Source: Ectopseudomonas composti
Lineage (GTDB): Bacteria; Pseudomonadota; Gammaproteobacteria; Pseudomonadales; Pseudomonadaceae
NCBI RefSeq assembly: GCF_900115475.1
Contig: NZ_FOWP01000013.1
Coordinates: 1 to 64,000, forward strand
Direction: 5' to 3'
DNA length: 64,000 nucleotides
Position 1 is the stretch's first letter; every line of letters begins with the position of its first letter. The notes below the pieces were generated by a model, which was not told the origin of the DNA, ran no database searches, and worked only from the letters and a program-made list of their open reading frames with translations. Both the position numbers and the translations under genes were made by a program. Of the stretch, positions 53,289 to 63,137 are shown piece after piece.

Positions 53289-54004
53289 CTCTCATCTACG
53301 GCCATCGCGGCGCCAAGGGCGAAGCCCCGGAAAACACCCTCGCCAGCTTCCAGCGCTGCCTGGAACATGGCGTCAATCGTTGCGAGCTGGACCTGCACCT
53401 GTCATGCGACGGTGAGCTGATGGTGATCCATGACCCCACCCTGAAGCGCACCACGGGCCTGCGCGGCAAGGTGGTCGAGCACGATGCCGCCGACCTGAGC
53501 CAATACGACGCGCGCAAGGGCGGCCCGGGCTGGGTACGCCCCTGCCCCATTCCACGACTGGAAGAGCTGTTCGAGCAGTGCCCGTTCGAACACTGGCAGT
53601 TGGAGGTGAAAAGCGCCTCGAAAGTCCGCGCAGCACGAACCGTGCTGGCCATTGCCGAGCTCGTCGAGCGCTTCGGCCTGCGTGAGCAGATCACCATCAC
53701 CTCCAGCTCACGCGAAGTGCTCAAGGCAGCACGCGAGCTGACTCCGCACCTGCAGCTCGGCCTGGTCGCCGAATACGCCTGGCTCGACCCACTGAAAGTC
53801 GCGGCGCATTACGGCTGCCATCTACTGGCGCTGAACTGGACCCTGTGCACTCCGGAACGCCTGATCAAGGCGCAGAAGCAAGGCCTGCACGTATCGGTCT
53901 GGACGGTCAACGAACCGGCGCTGATGCGCCGTTTGGCCGACTTCGGGGTCGACAGCATCATCAGCGACTATCCCGGCCTCGCAGTGAAGACGCTGCGCGG
54001 CTGA
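53285..54004 (+). CDS. Glycerophosphodiester phosphodiesterase
   Basis: The 239-residue TIM-barrel protein has the GDPD motifs HRGAKGEAPENTLASF, CELDLHLSCDGELMVIHDPTLKRTT and SVWTVNEPALMRRL. It hydrolyses glycerophosphodiesters to glycerol-3-phosphate and an alcohol. No signal peptide is present, so it is cytoplasmic (UgpQ-like). The start is the GTG at 53285 behind AAGGAG, overlapping the previous stop. Confidence 0.93.
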   Translation: MTLIYGHRGAKGEAPENTLASFQRCLEHGVNRCELDLHLSCDGELMVIHDPTLKRTTGLRGKVVEHDAADLSQYDARKGGPGWVRPCPIPRLEELFEQCPFEHWQLEVKSASKVRAARTVLAIAELVERFGLREQITITSSSREVLKAARELTPHLQLGLVAEYAWLDPLKVAAHYGCHLLALNWTLCTPERLIKAQKQGLHVSVWTVNEPALMRRLADFGVDSIISDYPGLAVKTLRG

Positions 54005-54009
54005 GCCCC

Positions 54010-54063
54010 GTAGGGTGCGCCATGCGCACCAACTCCTCACACGGTGCGCACGGCGCCCCCTAC
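54010..54063. repeat. Head-to-head pair of GTAG-type REP elements, copies 7 and 8
   Basis: A forward copy (54010-54030, GTAG plus GGTGCGC/GCGCACC) and an inverted copy (54043-54063, one arm altered to GGCGCCCCC) are separated by 12 bp. They could fold into one larger hairpin. They lie between the GDPD stop and the terminator. Confidence 0.8.
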
Positions 54064-54091
54064 AGAGCGGCGAACTCAATCACTCAAGAAC

Positions 54092-54119
54092 GAAAAACCG
54101 GCCCAAGGGCCGGTTTTTC
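54092..54119. terminator. Bidirectional terminator between the GDPD and sthA genes
   Basis: GAAAAACCGGCCC and GGGCCGGTTTTTC form a 13-bp perfect stem with a two-base spacer, with T tracts usable on both strands between convergent genes. Confidence 0.9.
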
Positions 54120-54227
54120 GTTGCTACCACCTGAGACGCTAGAAGCTCTCCCGATTCGGCCAACGCCATTCGCAAGCCTGCTCCCAGCCTGTCTCCCCGA
54201 CCGGCTCAGGCCACCGGCCGGAGCCGC

Positions 54228-55622
54228 TCAAAAAAGCCGGTTGAGGCCATCGAACGCTGCCACCCGGTAGGCCTCAGCCATGGTCGGGTAGTTGAACGTG
54301 GTGTTGATGAAGTACTTGATGGTGTTGGCTTCACCCTTCTGGTTCATGATCGCCTGACCGATGTGAACGATCTCCGATGCCTGATAACCGAAGCAGTGCA
54401 CACCCAGCACTTCCAGGGTCTCGCGGTGGAAGAGGATCTTCAGCATACCCACCGGCTCCACCGAGATCTGCGCACGAGCCATGCCCTTGAAGAAGGCCTT
54501 GCCGACTTCGTAAGGCACCTTGGCCTGGGTCAGCTCACGCTCGTTCTTGCCGATCGAGCTGATCTCCGGAATGGTGTAGATGCCGGTCGGCACGTCATCG
54601 ACGAAACGCCAGCTGCCGTTATCGACAATGCTGCCAGCCGCCGAGCGCCCCTGGTCGGATGCAGCACTGGCCAGGCTCGGCCAGCCGATCACGTCGCCAG
54701 CCGCATAGATATTGCTGACTTCGGTGCGATAGCGCTCGTCGACCTGAATCTGGCCACGGCTGTTGACCTTGATGCCGATATTCTCCAGCCCCAGCTGGTC
54801 GGTATTACCGGTACGCCCGTTGCACCACAGCAGCGCGTCAGCCTTGATCTTCTTGCCCGACTTCAGGTGCAGGATCACACCGTTCTCCAGCCCCTCGATG
54901 CGCTCGTACTCTTCGTTGTGACGAATCAGCACGTTGTTGTTGCGCAGGTGGTAGGAGAGCGCATCGGAAATTTCCGAGTCGAGGAAGCTCAGCAGTTGAT
55001 CACGGTTGTCGATCAGGTCCACCAGTACACCCAGACCGCTGAAGATCGACGCGTACTCGCAACCGATGACCCCGGCGCCGTAGATGATCAGGCGACGCGG
55101 CGTATGGCCGATGCTGAGGATGGTGTCGCTATCGTAGATACGCGGGTGGCGAAAATCGACGTCGGCCGGGCGATACGGGCGCGAACCTGTGGCGATCACC
55201 ACGTCCTTGGCCACCAGCTTCTCGACTGCACCGTTGATGCAGACCACCTCGACGGTGTGCTCATCGGCGAAACTGGCGGTACCGAAATAGGTGTCGATAC
55301 GGTTGCGCGCGTAGTAGCCGGTGCGCGAGGTGACCTGCTTGGCGATCACCTTCTCGGCGCTTTTCAGCACATCGGGGAAGGAGAACCAGCGCGGCTCGCC
55401 AATCTGGCGGAACATCGGGTTGGTATTGAACTGCATGATCTGCCGCACCGAATGGCGCAGCGCCTTGGAGGGAATCGTGCCCAGGTGGGTGCAGTTGCCA
55501 CCGACCAGCGGACGATTATCCACCACAGCCACCTTGCGCCCGGCCTTGGCTGCGTTCATCGCCGCGCCTTCGCCCGCCGGGCCGGAGCCCAGCACCACCA
55601 CATCGTAGTTGTAGACCGCCAT
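54228..55622 (-). CDS. sthA: Soluble pyridine nucleotide transhydrogenase
   Basis: The 464-residue flavoprotein has the FAD fold VVVLGSGPAGEGAAMNAAKAG, the STH-type GGNCTHLGTIPSK (the second Cys of the disulfide reductase motif is replaced by Thr, as expected for SthA), a NAD(P) fold at IYGAGVIGCEYASIF and the C-terminal dimer domain. It converts NADPH and NAD+ to NADP+ and NADH. It is co-directional with the nqr genes but separated by about 100 bp. Confidence 0.96.
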   Translation of the reverse strand: MAVYNYDVVVLGSGPAGEGAAMNAAKAGRKVAVVDNRPLVGGNCTHLGTIPSKALRHSVRQIMQFNTNPMFRQIGEPRWFSFPDVLKSAEKVIAKQVTSRTGYYARNRIDTYFGTASFADEHTVEVVCINGAVEKLVAKDVVIATGSRPYRPADVDFRHPRIYDSDTILSIGHTPRRLIIYGAGVIGCEYASIFSGLGVLVDLIDNRDQLLSFLDSEISDALSYHLRNNNVLIRHNEEYERIEGLENGVILHLKSGKKIKADALLWCNGRTGNTDQLGLENIGIKVNSRGQIQVDERYRTEVSNIYAAGDVIGWPSLASAASDQGRSAAGSIVDNGSWRFVDDVPTGIYTIPEISSIGKNERELTQAKVPYEVGKAFFKGMARAQISVEPVGMLKILFHRETLEVLGVHCFGYQASEIVHIGQAIMNQKGEANTIKYFINTTFNYPTMAEAYRVAAFDGLNRLF

Positions 55623-55719
55623 GTTTACTCCTTCAGATCAGGCCGGAGCGCTTGTGGCGCACCCTCGGCGGGGCCGACAGCGGAATGCGGCTGCCGGCTA
55701 TCAAAGCATACTGCCTGGT

Positions 55720-55950
55720 TCAGCGCTTGCTTGCGTCGTAAGCCAGGTCGGTGTCCGGCGCTTCGCTTTGGTCGCGATTGACCTCTTCGCACTTCTCACG
55801 GCTACCGCCGCAGATCGAGCACTCCTTCTCGATGCCCAGGTTGGCGATGCCACCGCAGGAACCGGCGATGGGTTTGCGCCCCATGATCACGCCGACGGCC
55901 ATCATGCCGACGACCAGAACCATGGCCAGAAATACAACCAGAAAAGTCAT
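55720..55950 (-). CDS. nqrM: Na+-NQR maturation factor NqrM
   Basis: The 76-residue protein has one N-terminal span and four Cys (GSCGGIANLG, and CSICGGSREKC), the NqrM pattern. NqrM delivers iron for the Cys-ligated centre between NqrD and NqrE. It overlaps apbE by 4 bp and is last in the nqr operon. Confidence 0.95.
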   Translation of the reverse strand: MTFLVVFLAMVLVVGMMAVGVIMGRKPIAGSCGGIANLGIEKECSICGGSREKCEEVNRDQSEAPDTDLAYDASKR

Positions 55951-56972
55951 TGCTCATCTCCTGCAGCGAATAGCTGCTCGAATGCGGTCGTGCCATGTGT
56001 GACGAAGCCCTCGCCCTCACGCGTCACGAAAAACGCCGCGATAGCGTTGCGCTCGGCGAAAGCCATGCCGGCATCCGGCCCGAGCACCATCAATAGGGTA
56101 GACAAGCCATCGGCGCGCAAGGTCGATGGATCTGCCACCGTGACAGCTGCCAGCTTGTGATTGACCGGTTTGCCAGTTAGCGGATCGAGCGTGTGCGAGT
56201 AGCGCTGGCCGTTCTCTTCGAAGTAGTTGCGGTAATCACCCGAGGTGGAAATACCGTAACCATCGAGCTGCAGGATGCGCTGGGCGACGCGCTGGTCGTC
56301 GCGCGGCGCTTCCAAGCCGATGCGCCAGTGGCTGCCGTCGGGCTTGAAGCCTGCTGCCTTGAGCTCGCCGGTGGCCTCGACCAGGTAGCTGGTGACGCCC
56401 AGCTCGCCCAGGCGTGCAACGATCTGATCGACAGCGTAACCGGCAGCGATGCTGTTGAAGTCGACTTCCACGTCGACGTCCTTGCACAGCTGCTCGCCTT
56501 CGATCTTCAGGTGCTGTTGGCCAACCCGCTGACGCACTTCGGCCAGACGCTCGGCATCCGGCACGGCTTCGCCCTGCCCTTTGGGCCCGAAACCCCAGAG
56601 ATCGAGCAGCGGCTCCAGCGTCAGGTCGAAGTAACCCTGGCTCTCCTCGTGCAGGCGATTACCGGCACGCACCAGGTCCAGCACACCCTTGGGCATGGCC
56701 TGGCAGGTGCCAGCGGGCGCACGGTTGAACTGCTCGATCAGCGAGTCATCGCGGTAGGTGGACATCTGCAGGTCGATTTCGGCGAGGATCGCCTCAGTCG
56801 CGGCCTTGAGTTCGGCTTGCGGCGCGACACCTTCACTGCGGACGTATTTGATCGAATAGGTGCTGCCCATGGTCGGGCCACCGAACTCTTCGATCCGTTC
56901 AGAATGCAAGCAGCCCGTTAGGGCTGCCGCCAGGGCGACAGCGATAACGGGCTGGAGTACAGCAGACCTCAT
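55947..56972 (-). CDS. apbE: FAD:protein FMN transferase ApbE
   Basis: The 341-residue lipoprotein (signal peptide ending in the lipobox LTGC) has GPTMGSTYSIKYV and the ApbE core with DFNSIAAGYAVDQI and YSHTLDPLTGKPV. It attaches FMN to the Thr of NqrB and NqrC outside the inner membrane. ATG 56972 is used; the long frame upstream lies inside nqrF. It follows nqrF immediately. Confidence 0.95.
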   Translation of the reverse strand: MRSAVLQPVIAVALAAALTGCLHSERIEEFGGPTMGSTYSIKYVRSEGVAPQAELKAATEAILAEIDLQMSTYRDDSLIEQFNRAPAGTCQAMPKGVLDLVRAGNRLHEESQGYFDLTLEPLLDLWGFGPKGQGEAVPDAERLAEVRQRVGQQHLKIEGEQLCKDVDVEVDFNSIAAGYAVDQIVARLGELGVTSYLVEATGELKAAGFKPDGSHWRIGLEAPRDDQRVAQRILQLDGYGISTSGDYRNYFEENGQRYSHTLDPLTGKPVNHKLAAVTVADPSTLRADGLSTLLMVLGPDAGMAFAERNAIAAFFVTREGEGFVTHGTTAFEQLFAAGDEQ

Positions 56973-56974
56973 GC

Positions 56975-58198
56975 TTAGCCGCCGAAGTCGTCGAGGAGGA
57001 TGTTCTCCGGCTCGACACCCAGGTCGGTCAGCATCTTGATCACGGCGGCGTTCATCATGGGTGGGCCGCACATGTAGAACTCGCAATCTTCCGGAGCCGG
57101 GTGGTCCTTCAGGTAGTTCTCGTACAGCACGTTGTGGATGAAGCCCTTGAGGCCGGTCCAGTTGTCTTCGGGTTGCGGATCGGACAGTGCCAGATGCCAC
57201 TGGAAGTTCGGGTTCTCGGCCTGCAGCTGATCGTACTCTTCGTTGTAGAACGACTCACGCATGGAGCGCGCGCCATACCAAAAGCTGATCTTGCGCGTGG
57301 ATTTCAAGCGCTTGAGCTGGTCGAAGATGTGCGAACGCATCGGCGCCATACCGGCACCACCGCCGATGAAGACCATCTCGGCATCGGTGTCCTTGGCGAA
57401 GAACTCACCGAACGGCCCGTACACGGTGATCTTGTCGCCCGGCTTCAGGCTGAACACATAGGAAGACATCTTGCCCGGCGGCAGATCGTCCTTGCCGGGG
57501 GGCGGCGAGGCGATGCGGATGTTGAACTTCACCAAGCCGCGCTCTTCCGGGTAGTTGGCCATGGAATAAGCACGGATCACGGTCTCCTCGACCTTGGACA
57601 CGTACTTCCACTGGTTGAACTTGTCCCAGTCGCCGCGGTACTCCTCCTGAATGTCGAAGTCCTTGTAGTTCACGGTGTGTGGCGGGCACTCCAACTGCAC
57701 GTAACCACCGGCACGGAAGTCGACGTTCTCGCCTTCCGGCAGCTTCAGCGTCAGCTCCTTGATGAAGGTGGCGACGTTAGGATTGGAAACGACGGTGCAT
57801 TCCCACTTCTTGACGCCGAAGACCTCTTCCGGGACTTCGATCTTCATATCCTGCTTGACCGGAGTCTGGCAGGACAGGCGCCAGCCCTCACGGGCCTCGC
57901 GCTTGGTGAAGTGCGACTCTTCGGTAGACAGCATCTCACCGCCGCCAGACTCGACGACACACTTGCACTGCGCGCAGGTGCCGCCGCCGCCGCACGCGGA
58001 GGACAGGAACACGTTGTTGTCAGCCAGGGTTTGCAGCAGCTTGCCGCCGGCCGGTACCACGATGGTTTTTTCGCCGTTGATCTCGATGCTCACATCGCCA
58101 CTGGAGACCAGCTTGGCGCGCGCAGCGAGGATGATCAGCACCAGCGCGAGAACGATGGCGGTGAACATGCCGATGGCGAGGAAGATTTCGTAATTCAT
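56975..58198 (-). CDS. nqrF: Na+-translocating NADH:quinone reductase subunit F
   Basis: The 407-residue protein has an N-terminal span, a 2Fe-2S ferredoxin domain (CGGGGTCAQC and a fourth Cys in RLSCQTP), an FAD domain (IRAYSMANYPEE) and an NADH domain (VFIGGGAGMAPMRSHIFD; the C-terminal YMCGPPMMNAAVIKML). It is the NADH entry point of the complex. Confidence 0.97.
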   Translation of the reverse strand: MNYEIFLAIGMFTAIVLALVLIILAARAKLVSSGDVSIEINGEKTIVVPAGGKLLQTLADNNVFLSSACGGGGTCAQCKCVVESGGGEMLSTEESHFTKREAREGWRLSCQTPVKQDMKIEVPEEVFGVKKWECTVVSNPNVATFIKELTLKLPEGENVDFRAGGYVQLECPPHTVNYKDFDIQEEYRGDWDKFNQWKYVSKVEETVIRAYSMANYPEERGLVKFNIRIASPPPGKDDLPPGKMSSYVFSLKPGDKITVYGPFGEFFAKDTDAEMVFIGGGAGMAPMRSHIFDQLKRLKSTRKISFWYGARSMRESFYNEEYDQLQAENPNFQWHLALSDPQPEDNWTGLKGFIHNVLYENYLKDHPAPEDCEFYMCGPPMMNAAVIKMLTDLGVEPENILLDDFGG

Positions 58199-58213
58199 CT
58201 GTTCATCCTTTCC

Positions 58214-58821
<608 letters not shown>

Positions 58822-58822
<1 letters not shown>

Positions 58823-59490
58823 TAATAGGCCTCCTTACTGGATACCTGAGGCGCCATCTTGTAAGCATTGGCCTCGATCTGATCCTTCTTCCAGCTACGG
58901 ATAGCCCAGATGAACAGACCGATCAGGAAGAATGCCGAAGGCGGCAGCAGCAGCATGCCGTTGGGCTGGTACCAGCCACCGTCGTTGACCACGGACAGAA
59001 TCTCGTAGCCCATCAGCTTGCCCGCGCCGAACAGCTCGCGAATGATGCCCAGGGCGATGAGCATGGCGCTGTAGCCCAGACCGTTACCAATACCGTCGAA
59101 AAACGACAGCATCGGTGGGTTCTGCATGGCGAACGCTTCGGCACGGCCCATCACGATGCAGTTGGTGATGATCAGACCGACGAACACCGACAGCTGTTTG
59201 GACAGACTGAAGGCATAGGCCTTGAGCACCTGATCGACCACGATCACCAGCGAGGCGATGATCACCATCTGCACGATCATGCGGATCGAGCCCGGAATCT
59301 GGCTGCGAATCATCGAAATGAACAGGTTGGAGAACCCAGTCACCAGCGTCAGCGCGGCGGACATCACCAGCGCGGTCTGCAGGTTCGAGGTCACTGCCAG
59401 GGCCGAGCAGATCCCGAGGATCTGCAGGCCAATGGGGTTGTTGTTGAAGATCGGGTTGAGCAGGACTTCTTTAATAGTCGGCTGCGACAT
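58822..59490 (-). CDS. nqrD: Na+-NQR subunit D
   Basis: The 222-residue protein has six spans, with the Cys-containing GLQILGICSALAVTSNL and GLIITNCIVMGRAEAFAM halves, which with NqrE hold the iron centre. The ATG at 59490 follows GGGGAGG; two codons of a longer frame (TTG start) are less likely. Confidence 0.97.
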
Positions 59491-59492
59491 GA

Positions 59493-60281
59493 TCAAGCCT
59501 CCCCTGCACGCAGGTTAGCGATAAACGGACCGAAGCCGTTCTGGCCAAGCCAGAACTTCAGCAGGTTGTCCACACCGACGCTGGTCAGCGTGGCGCCAGC
59601 CAGGCCATCGACCTGGTGGGTAGCGTTCGGGCTTTGCGGATCGACACCGCCCTTGACCACCTGTACGGCCAACTTGTCGTTGTCGTCGAACAGGGTCTTG
59701 CCCGGCCACTGGCCCTTCCATTTCGGGTTATCCACCTCGCCGCCAAGACCAGGGGTCTCGCCATGCTGGTAGAAGCCCATGCCCACGACAGTGTTCAGAT
59801 CCCCTTTCACCGCGATAAAGCCGTGCAGGGTCGACCACAGACCATAGCCGCGCACCGGCAGGATCAGGGTTTCGAGTTCGCCATCTTTCTCCACCATATA
59901 AACAGTGGTGTAACGCTCCTGACGCTTGATACCGGCGATGTCTTCGCTGCCCTTCAAAGCCTCGGAGGTTTTCGGGTCCTTGGAGGCCTTGAGCGGATCG
60001 AAGGTGACCGGGTCGAATGCATCGGAGAAAGTGCCGCTCTCCAGATCCACCAGCTTGGCAGTGATGGTGGTGTCGAACAGTTCCTTGACCTTGGCAGCGG
60101 ACATGCCGGTCTCACCCAGGCCGGCGATGGCCAGGATGCTGCGCTGCTTGTCCAGCAGACGGTTTTCAACCTGAGTCGGTTTCAGTGCGATGGCTGCGCC
60201 GGCAACGAACACCGAGCACACCAGACACACCAGCACCGCCACCGTCAGCGTGCGGACGGTGGATTCTTTTTGACTAGACAT
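59493..60281 (-). CDS. nqrC: Na+-NQR subunit C
   Basis: The 262-residue protein has an N-terminal span and a periplasmic FMN domain with the covalent FMN Thr in DGLAGATLTSVGVDNLL (about Thr231), the ApbE target. It passes electrons from the iron centre to NqrB. It overlaps nqrB by 8 bp. Confidence 0.97.
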   Translation of the reverse strand: MSSQKESTVRTLTVAVLVCLVCSVFVAGAAIALKPTQVENRLLDKQRSILAIAGLGETGMSAAKVKELFDTTITAKLVDLESGTFSDAFDPVTFDPLKASKDPKTSEALKGSEDIAGIKRQERYTTVYMVEKDGELETLILPVRGYGLWSTLHGFIAVKGDLNTVVGMGFYQHGETPGLGGEVDNPKWKGQWPGKTLFDDNDKLAVQVVKGGVDPQSPNATHQVDGLAGATLTSVGVDNLLKFWLGQNGFGPFIANLRAGEA

Positions 60282-61485
60282 TGCGTGCCAGCCTCCGCTT
60301 GATATTGGCTTGAACGACGAAGTGGTCGATCAGCGGTGCAAACAGGTTGGCGAACAGGATCGCCAGCATCATGCCCTCGGGGAAGGCCGGGTTGACCACA
60401 CGGATCAGCACGACCATCACGCCGATCAGGGCGCCGAAGATCCACTTGCCGGTGTTGGTCATGGAGGCCGACACCGGGTCGGTGGCCATGAAGAACATGC
60501 CAAAGGCGAAGCCACCAACGACCAGATGCCAGTACCAGGGCATGGCGAACATCGGGTTGGTGGTGGAACCGATCAGGTTGAGCAACAGGCTCAGGCCGAT
60601 CATGCCCAGCATCACACCGACGACGATGCGCCAGGAGGCAATGCGAGTCAGCAACAGGACCAGGCCGCCGATGGCGATGGCCAGGGTGCTGGTTTCGCCC
60701 ATCGAACCGTGAATGGTGCCGACGAAGGCGTCCATCCAGGTGATGCCGTTGTTGATCACGTTCTCGATGCCGCCGCTGGCCGCCAGGCTCAGCGAGGTAG
60801 CGCCGGCGAAACCGTCGACTGCCGTCCATACCGCGTCACCGGACATCTGTGCCGGATAGGCGAAGAACAGGAAGGCACGGCCAGTCAGCGCAGGGTTGAG
60901 GAAGTTCTTGCCGGTACCGCCGAACACTTCCTTGCCGATCACCACGCCGAAGCTGATACCCAGGGCGACCTGCCACAGCGGAATGCTCGGCGGCAGAATC
61001 AGGGCGAACAGCACGGAAGTGACGAAGAAACCTTCGTTGACTTCATGCTTGCGGATCGAAGCGAACAGCACTTCCCAGAAGCCGCCGACGATGAAGGTCA
61101 CCGCGTAGACCGGCAGGAAATAAGCCGCACCCTGGATGAAGTTATCCCACAGGCTGTTCGGATCGAAACCAGCCAGCGAGCCGATCAGGGCGAAACGCCA
61201 GCCTTCCTGGCTCGCCAGCAGCTCGGGGCTCTGGGCGAAGATCAGGTTGGCCTGGTAGCCGGTGTTCCACATGCCGAAGAACATGGCCGGGAAGGTGCAC
61301 AGCCACACGGTGATCATCATGCGCTTGAGGTCGATGCCATCACGCACGTGAGCGGTGGTCTTGGTCACGCTGCCAGGACGATAGAAGAAGGTGTCGATGG
61401 CCTCGTAGAGGGCGTACCACTTCTCGTACTTGCCGCCCTTTTCGAAGTTGTGCTCGATCTTGTCGAGGAATGCACGAATGCCCAC
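60274..61485 (-). CDS. nqrB: Na+-NQR subunit B
   Basis: The 403-residue protein has about ten spans and the covalent FMN Thr in VDGFAGATSLSLAA (Thr230). It also binds riboflavin and is the site of sodium pumping. It lies 3 bp after nqrA. Confidence 0.97.
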   Translation of the reverse strand: MGIRAFLDKIEHNFEKGGKYEKWYALYEAIDTFFYRPGSVTKTTAHVRDGIDLKRMMITVWLCTFPAMFFGMWNTGYQANLIFAQSPELLASQEGWRFALIGSLAGFDPNSLWDNFIQGAAYFLPVYAVTFIVGGFWEVLFASIRKHEVNEGFFVTSVLFALILPPSIPLWQVALGISFGVVIGKEVFGGTGKNFLNPALTGRAFLFFAYPAQMSGDAVWTAVDGFAGATSLSLAASGGIENVINNGITWMDAFVGTIHGSMGETSTLAIAIGGLVLLLTRIASWRIVVGVMLGMIGLSLLLNLIGSTTNPMFAMPWYWHLVVGGFAFGMFFMATDPVSASMTNTGKWIFGALIGVMVVLIRVVNPAFPEGMMLAILFANLFAPLIDHFVVQANIKRRLARNV

Positions 61486-61488
61486 GGA

Positions 61489-62826
61489 TTAACCCTCCTT
61501 TTCGATGCGGGTGAGGTTGTCCCGCAGGATCGGGCCATATTCATACTTGCCGGCGCAGACATAGGTGCACAGCGCCAGATCTTCCTCATCGAGCTCCAGG
61601 CAACCCAGTTTCTGGGCCATCTCGGTGTCGCCGACGATCAGGTAACGCAACAGTTGCGTCGGCAGGATATCCAGCGGCATCACGGCTTCGTAGTTACCGA
61701 CCGGCACCATGGCGCGCGGGCTGCCATTGGTGGTGGTGGTGAAGTTGAACAGCTTGGCGCCGGCCAGCTTGGAAACGAAAACGTTCAGTACCGAGTGCTT
61801 GTTAACGCCGGCACGCAGGTAATGCATCATCTCGCGATCATTACCCTCGCCCAGGCAAGACACCTGATTGTGGTAGCGGCCGAGGAAAGCGAATGCGCCC
61901 TGAGCGGTGCGCCCACCAAATACCGAGCCAGAAATCACACGATTGAAACCAGGCTTGAGCTCACCGGCGGTGAGTTCTTCCAGGCTGGCACCGAGACGGG
62001 TGCGCAGCAGGCGTGGCTGCTCGGCAACCGGACCGCCTAGCGCAACCACGCGCTCGACGAACAGCTGACCAGTGGTGAACAGTTTGCCCACTGCGATCAC
62101 GTCCTGATAGCCGATCTGCCATACGCTTTTGCCGATGCTGACCGGATCGAGGAAGTGAATATGAGTACCCGGCAGGCCTGCCGGGTGCGGGCCTGCGAAG
62201 GCTTCGCTGTGGACCTTGGCCAGTTTCTCGCCAGGCAGATTGGCGCCATCGGCCTTGCACAGGAAAATCTTGGCCAGGTTGCCGAGAACCTTGAGGCCGT
62301 TTTCAAAATCAGCGGCATGTTCGCCGATGACCACTGCAGGATCAGCGGCAAGCGGATGCGTATCGACGGCAGTAACGAAGATCGAGCTGGCTACGGCGTC
62401 CAGCGCCGGCACCTTGCTGAACGGACGCGTACGCAGCGCAGTCCAGAGGCCTGACTGCTGCAGATTCTCACGAACCTGCTCGTCGCTCAGCGCGTCGAGT
62501 TGGTCGACCGAGTACTGGGCGAAGGTTTCCTGGTCGTCGCCATCGATATCGATGACCACGGACTGCAGAACACGCTTCTCGCCACGGTGAATGGCGCTGA
62601 TCACGCCGGCAGCGGGGGCGGTATAGCGCACGCCGGGTGTTTTCTTGTCGGTAAACAGTAACTGACCGAGCTTGACCCGATCACCGACCTGCACTTCCAT
62701 CGTCGGCTTCATCCCGTGATAGTCGAAGCCGATGACAGCGACACTACGTACGGGCCTGGCGGCCTCGATACGCTGTGTCGGCGCACCCGTTATGGGCAAA
62801 TCAAGCCCATGCTTTAGTTTGATCAT
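61489..62826 (-). CDS. nqrA: Na+-NQR subunit A
   Basis: The 445-residue soluble subunit starts MIKLKHGLDLPITGAPTQRIE, the conserved NqrA N-terminus, and has RTRPFSKVPALDAVASSIFVTAVDTHPLA. It binds ubiquinone. It is first in the operon, behind a clear promoter. Confidence 0.97.
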   Translation of the reverse strand: MIKLKHGLDLPITGAPTQRIEAARPVRSVAVIGFDYHGMKPTMEVQVGDRVKLGQLLFTDKKTPGVRYTAPAAGVISAIHRGEKRVLQSVVIDIDGDDQETFAQYSVDQLDALSDEQVRENLQQSGLWTALRTRPFSKVPALDAVASSIFVTAVDTHPLAADPAVVIGEHAADFENGLKVLGNLAKIFLCKADGANLPGEKLAKVHSEAFAGPHPAGLPGTHIHFLDPVSIGKSVWQIGYQDVIAVGKLFTTGQLFVERVVALGGPVAEQPRLLRTRLGASLEELTAGELKPGFNRVISGSVFGGRTAQGAFAFLGRYHNQVSCLGEGNDREMMHYLRAGVNKHSVLNVFVSKLAGAKLFNFTTTTNGSPRAMVPVGNYEAVMPLDILPTQLLRYLIVGDTEMAQKLGCLELDEEDLALCTYVCAGKYEYGPILRDNLTRIEKEG

Positions 62827-62959
62827 AGGTTTGCCTAACCACTGATTTAGAAAGCTTCTTATAGGACAGGCGGCGCTACCGAAGGTCTAATAGACCCGAC
62901 CACACCGATACGATACGGGCGTGGAGGAAGGCGCCAAACCTGGGTAAAAAATCCGCTTG

Positions 62960-62988
62960 ATTATAAAGACCCCCCCCGGCACTGACCA
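62960..62988 (-). promoter_or_regulatory. Promoter of the nqr operon
   Basis: On the minus strand TGGTCA (62983-62988), a 17-bp spacer with a G8 run, and TATAAT (62960-62965) form a sigma-70 promoter. The leader to nqrA is about 125 nt. The rest of the 311-bp gap holds the GAPDH terminator. Confidence 0.7.
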
Positions 62989-63090
62989 CCCAAGCACTTG
63001 CTTTTTTTGGCTTTTCGGTAACAGGCCGCAACAAACTCGATGCTGATCCATATCAACTCGCGCCCCTCCACCGGGCCAGTTTGCGCGCAT

Positions 63091-63122
63091 AAAAAAACGG
63101 GAGCCGAAGCTCCCGTTTTTTC
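63091..63122 (-). terminator. Terminator of the GAPDH gene
   Basis: AAAAAACGGGAGC and GCTCCCGTTTTTT enclose the loop CGAA, with T tracts on both strands. It lies 16 bp after the GAPDH stop codon. Confidence 0.92.
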
Positions 63123-63137
63123 TTGCAGCCCTGACGC

